Source of the DNA: Himantopus leucocephalus
Taxonomy: Eukaryota > Chordata > Aves > Charadriiformes > Recurvirostridae
Assembly: GCA_003993805.1 (NCBI GenBank)
Contig: RSEF01000006.1
Coordinates: 22,707,676-22,771,675, forward strand
DNA: 64,000 nt
Direction: 5' to 3'
Shown here: one piece after another, positions 61,401 through 64,000 of the stretch
How the letters are laid out: each line of letters starts with the position of its first letter
How positions within the stretch are numbered: the stretch's first letter is position 1
Notes under the pieces: generated by a model
Told to the model about the DNA's origin: nothing
What the model saw: only the letters and a program-made list of their open reading frames with translations
The model's database searches: none
Made by a program: the position numbers and the translations under genes

Positions 61401-64000
61401 TTTACATATGATACCTTGTTTTTAGACAGATTAATTAAGGATTTACAAGAAGATTTTCAAAGTTAGATATGGCAATTAGGTATCTAACTCAATTGAGAAA
61501 ACTACAAGAACATACCTTTATTATAGAAATTGATAAACACTTGCTTTTCCATAAGGAAAATGAAAAAAAAGAAATGTTGTTTTTACTTTTCAATATGAGC
61601 CCATGTTTCTAATCAATGCAATGCTGTAACTGCTGTAAAAATATCTTCATACTGAAAGCTTACTTTCACCTACACAATTATAATTATAGAAGAAGCCTAA
61701 ACAAGATGAGGGTAAAAGTAGAATTTGTGATTGTAAATGCTTTGGGTAAAGTGGGGAGGGAAGAGCAGTCTTATCTCAGCATTGCCTACCATTTTCATTT
61801 ACAAGCACGACGATAGTATTTGTCACTATTTTGAGACTTGAACCTCAGCTTATGTGTACTGTTAACATTTCTGAAAGAAAACGCCAATGACAGTTATGTG
61901 AATGGTAAAAGTAATGTGACTTAATATTTTATATAGATCTGGGTTTAGATTCTTATGTTATAACTAATCTGAAATAATTTTTAAATGCCATCTGCACTTT
62001 CATTGGGGAGCATTTTTGGGAGCAAAGCAACAATAAATTCCACTTTATTTGCTGGAGCTGGGGCTTTGGCCTGCGAAGGGACAAAACAGATGCTGGAGGA
62101 AGAGAACAGAGTTCACTTACGTTTCTTCCCTGATCCCTTTTAACTGAATCAAAGAAGATGAAATGGGAAGTTGAGATGCTGGATGAAGCCTCTGGCCACT
62201 TGCTGTTCCAAAACAGAGGCTACAGGTAATTTGGAAGTTACACGACTAACCATTTGCTTTCCATCCATCTCCCATTGGTTTAACAGAATCTCCTGAATGA
62301 TCAGTTCTCTAATCATTCCTGGAAGCGTTCTTAGAAGAAACCATCTCCAGGAAAAGAGCAGGATTGATTTTGTACCTTTTGCATTGTTCTGGCAGCAGAA
62401 AAGAAATGGAGCTGAACTAACAGGTCATATCCTTGGTTAACCAAAGTTTTGCCAAAAGGTGTTGGGGATATAACTGTTCTGGCAATACCTAGCTGGTGGT
62501 GAGATTAGGGTATAAATTTTCAAGCTGCTTTGTGCTAGAGGCTAGTCTAGTCAAAGATCAGGAGAATGGGATGACTTAGATTATTTGGGGTCTTTTCCTA
62601 TATGGAGTTTAGGCAGACCTAGGATCCTTGCCCCAAATCCTTCATGGGCACCCACATCAGGTCTGTGGACTTCTGATAACTAGACTGGGCTGACAAATAA
62701 ACTATCCTCAGCCAAGCTAAGTACACAGAGTAAAGCAGCACACAATCGTGATTGTGCTCTTTTTAAAACACAGGCTACTATGTCTATTCTTAGGTATACT
62801 CTAAAAGTAGTAACATAGTTCACTGAGCCTTATCCTCTACTGTCAGGCATAGTCTAAAGTCACGGATGCCCTGTGGAATATTAAAACTTGTCTTTTGATG
62901 GTGCATTACGCTGGCTTTGCACAGAAGTAAATTATTCTTAAATCTTGCAGGACAATACAGATTTGGTCCTGGTTTATTCATTCATGGTGAATTTTGCTTT
63001 GATAAAATCATCCCTGTATATCTTTGTAAGATTAGGGATACTGAACTGATACTACCATCAGAGTTCAGGCACTATCACCAAATTTTTCTCTTTGCTTGGA
63101 ATAATATCTAGACAGCTAAAAGCTCATATTACACTGTGAATGGAAATATGAATTTTTGTAATTAGGAACACAAGCATAGTAACCTTAAATGAAGGTCATA
63201 TCCTTACAAGGAGATTTATAATGAGGGTGACAAGTAGACATGCTGCTGAAACAGCCCTCTGAACTGTACTGCATAGAAGTTGTAGTAATGATTCACTGGT
63301 TTTGTGGGGTTTTCTAATTAATTCAGTGATGGGTGAAATCTCTTATGTCTTGCTTTTATTGTCTCTTTGTGACATTTGCCACATAGTTATCATCTTCTAA
63401 TGTTTCATAGGATCTCCCAGCTATCTTCTGTCCTCAGCAAAATTATTTTCACTGTTGGTTTATAGCATTATGATCGATTCTTTTAAACAATTAGATGATA
63501 GTGTTGCAGCACAGACTCCTAATGTCATAAAACTCAAAGCTGTAATAGATCAGCATTTCCCAGGTTTTCAAGGGAGTCTTGTAAATTGAGGATTTATAAC
63601 TGTAGTTGTATTGCAATCTCAAATTGTTCACTTCATCAGATGTTTAAAAAGAGTAGTAGTCTGAACATCAACAATTTGTTATTATTCTCAGGCACAAACT
63701 TTTGTTTATGTAAGTTTGAACAATATTGAAGAATATATATTTTTGGTTAATTTTTAGTTCTAAAAATTCTTGAAAGTGGAAACTCCTTGGAATCCTCTCA
63801 ATGCTCTCTAAAATGCTTGGTGTGTTAGCCATTGATACCTCATTCTTGTGTTATTCCTAATTCTATCTTTTGAAATCAAATATATTCCAGCTACAAAAAG
63901 GAAATTATTTTGCCTGTACTGAACTTAAATTAACACATCAGATATATTTTCTTTTGAAACTGTTCCCATAAGTTAGGTAAGATCAAGTCTGAAAAATCTT
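58427..64000. other. Unique AT-rich non-coding DNA, no firm gene
   Basis: No recognised gene. A (TTTC)n run lies at about 61312-61330 and an AATAAA at 61145-61150. Splice-flanked open segments at 60265-60302, 60635-60690 and 62155-62225 can be read in compatible phase; the last (71 nt, one open frame, KMKWEVEMLDEASGH) follows a long pyrimidine-rich tract and ends in cag|gtaatt. None is recognised. The segment at about 60750-61160 is of mixed composition and may be an unclassified insertion. Confidence 0.45.

Noticed and set aside
1..64000. CRISPR array, phage, operon or tRNA/rRNA genes
   Set aside because: No regularly spaced direct repeats, no dense gene arrays and no tRNA or rRNA signatures were seen on either strand.

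Overview
This window is AT-rich vertebrate DNA with no confidently identifiable protein-coding gene, rRNA, tRNA, CRISPR array or operon. It most likely comes from a bird. Four segments are CR1 LINE retrotransposons, the dominant avian repeat: an RT-domain fragment on the minus strand, two copies with the typical CR1 3' end on the plus strand, and two more 3' ends that abut assembly gaps. MIR/L2-like SINE debris and older CR1/L3-like relics shared among amniotes add to this picture. The species cannot be named from the sequence. The longest open reading frames are either CR1 coding relics (162 aa at 19301-19789 and 133 aa at 23309-23710) or chance frames in AT-rich DNA.

Layout. 1-9800: unique AT-rich DNA with short simple repeats, a perfect 14-bp hairpin near 7.67 kb and a locally GC-rich block at about 5.56-5.96 kb. 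9.8-10.1 kb: a decayed LINE reverse-transcriptase relic with a YADDFAI motif. 11.4-14.6 kb: an ancient CR1/L3-like relic and a MIR-like SINE. 16.8-23.8 kb: the repeat-dense core, with an old 1.26-kb CR1, a better preserved CR1 3' end, a CR1 broken by a 100-N gap, and a minus-strand CR1 RT fragment carrying a 23-bp tandem duplication. 24-50 kb: mostly unique DNA with scattered old relics (29.3, 32.2, 35.8-36.3, 39.9 and 40.15 kb), an imperfect palindrome at 34.9 kb, a GC-richer block at 42.25-42.8 kb and two adjacent perfect hairpins at 45.34 kb. 50.6-52.6 kb: a second 100-N gap ending in a CR1 3' terminus, followed by a long antisense LINE relic. 53-64 kb: unique DNA with a perfect T-MARE beside a glucocorticoid-type palindrome at 58.4 kb.

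Two interpretations are open. The window may be intergenic, or it may lie in long introns of an unrecognised plus-strand gene. Short open segments flanked by good splice signals can be chained in compatible phase. However, about that many decoys are expected by chance in 64 kb, so this is offered only as a testable hypothesis. Both multi-base gaps coincide with the same CR1 subfamily end, so the missing sequence is probably longer LINE copies that the assembly could not resolve. I found no convincing undescribed molecular system.
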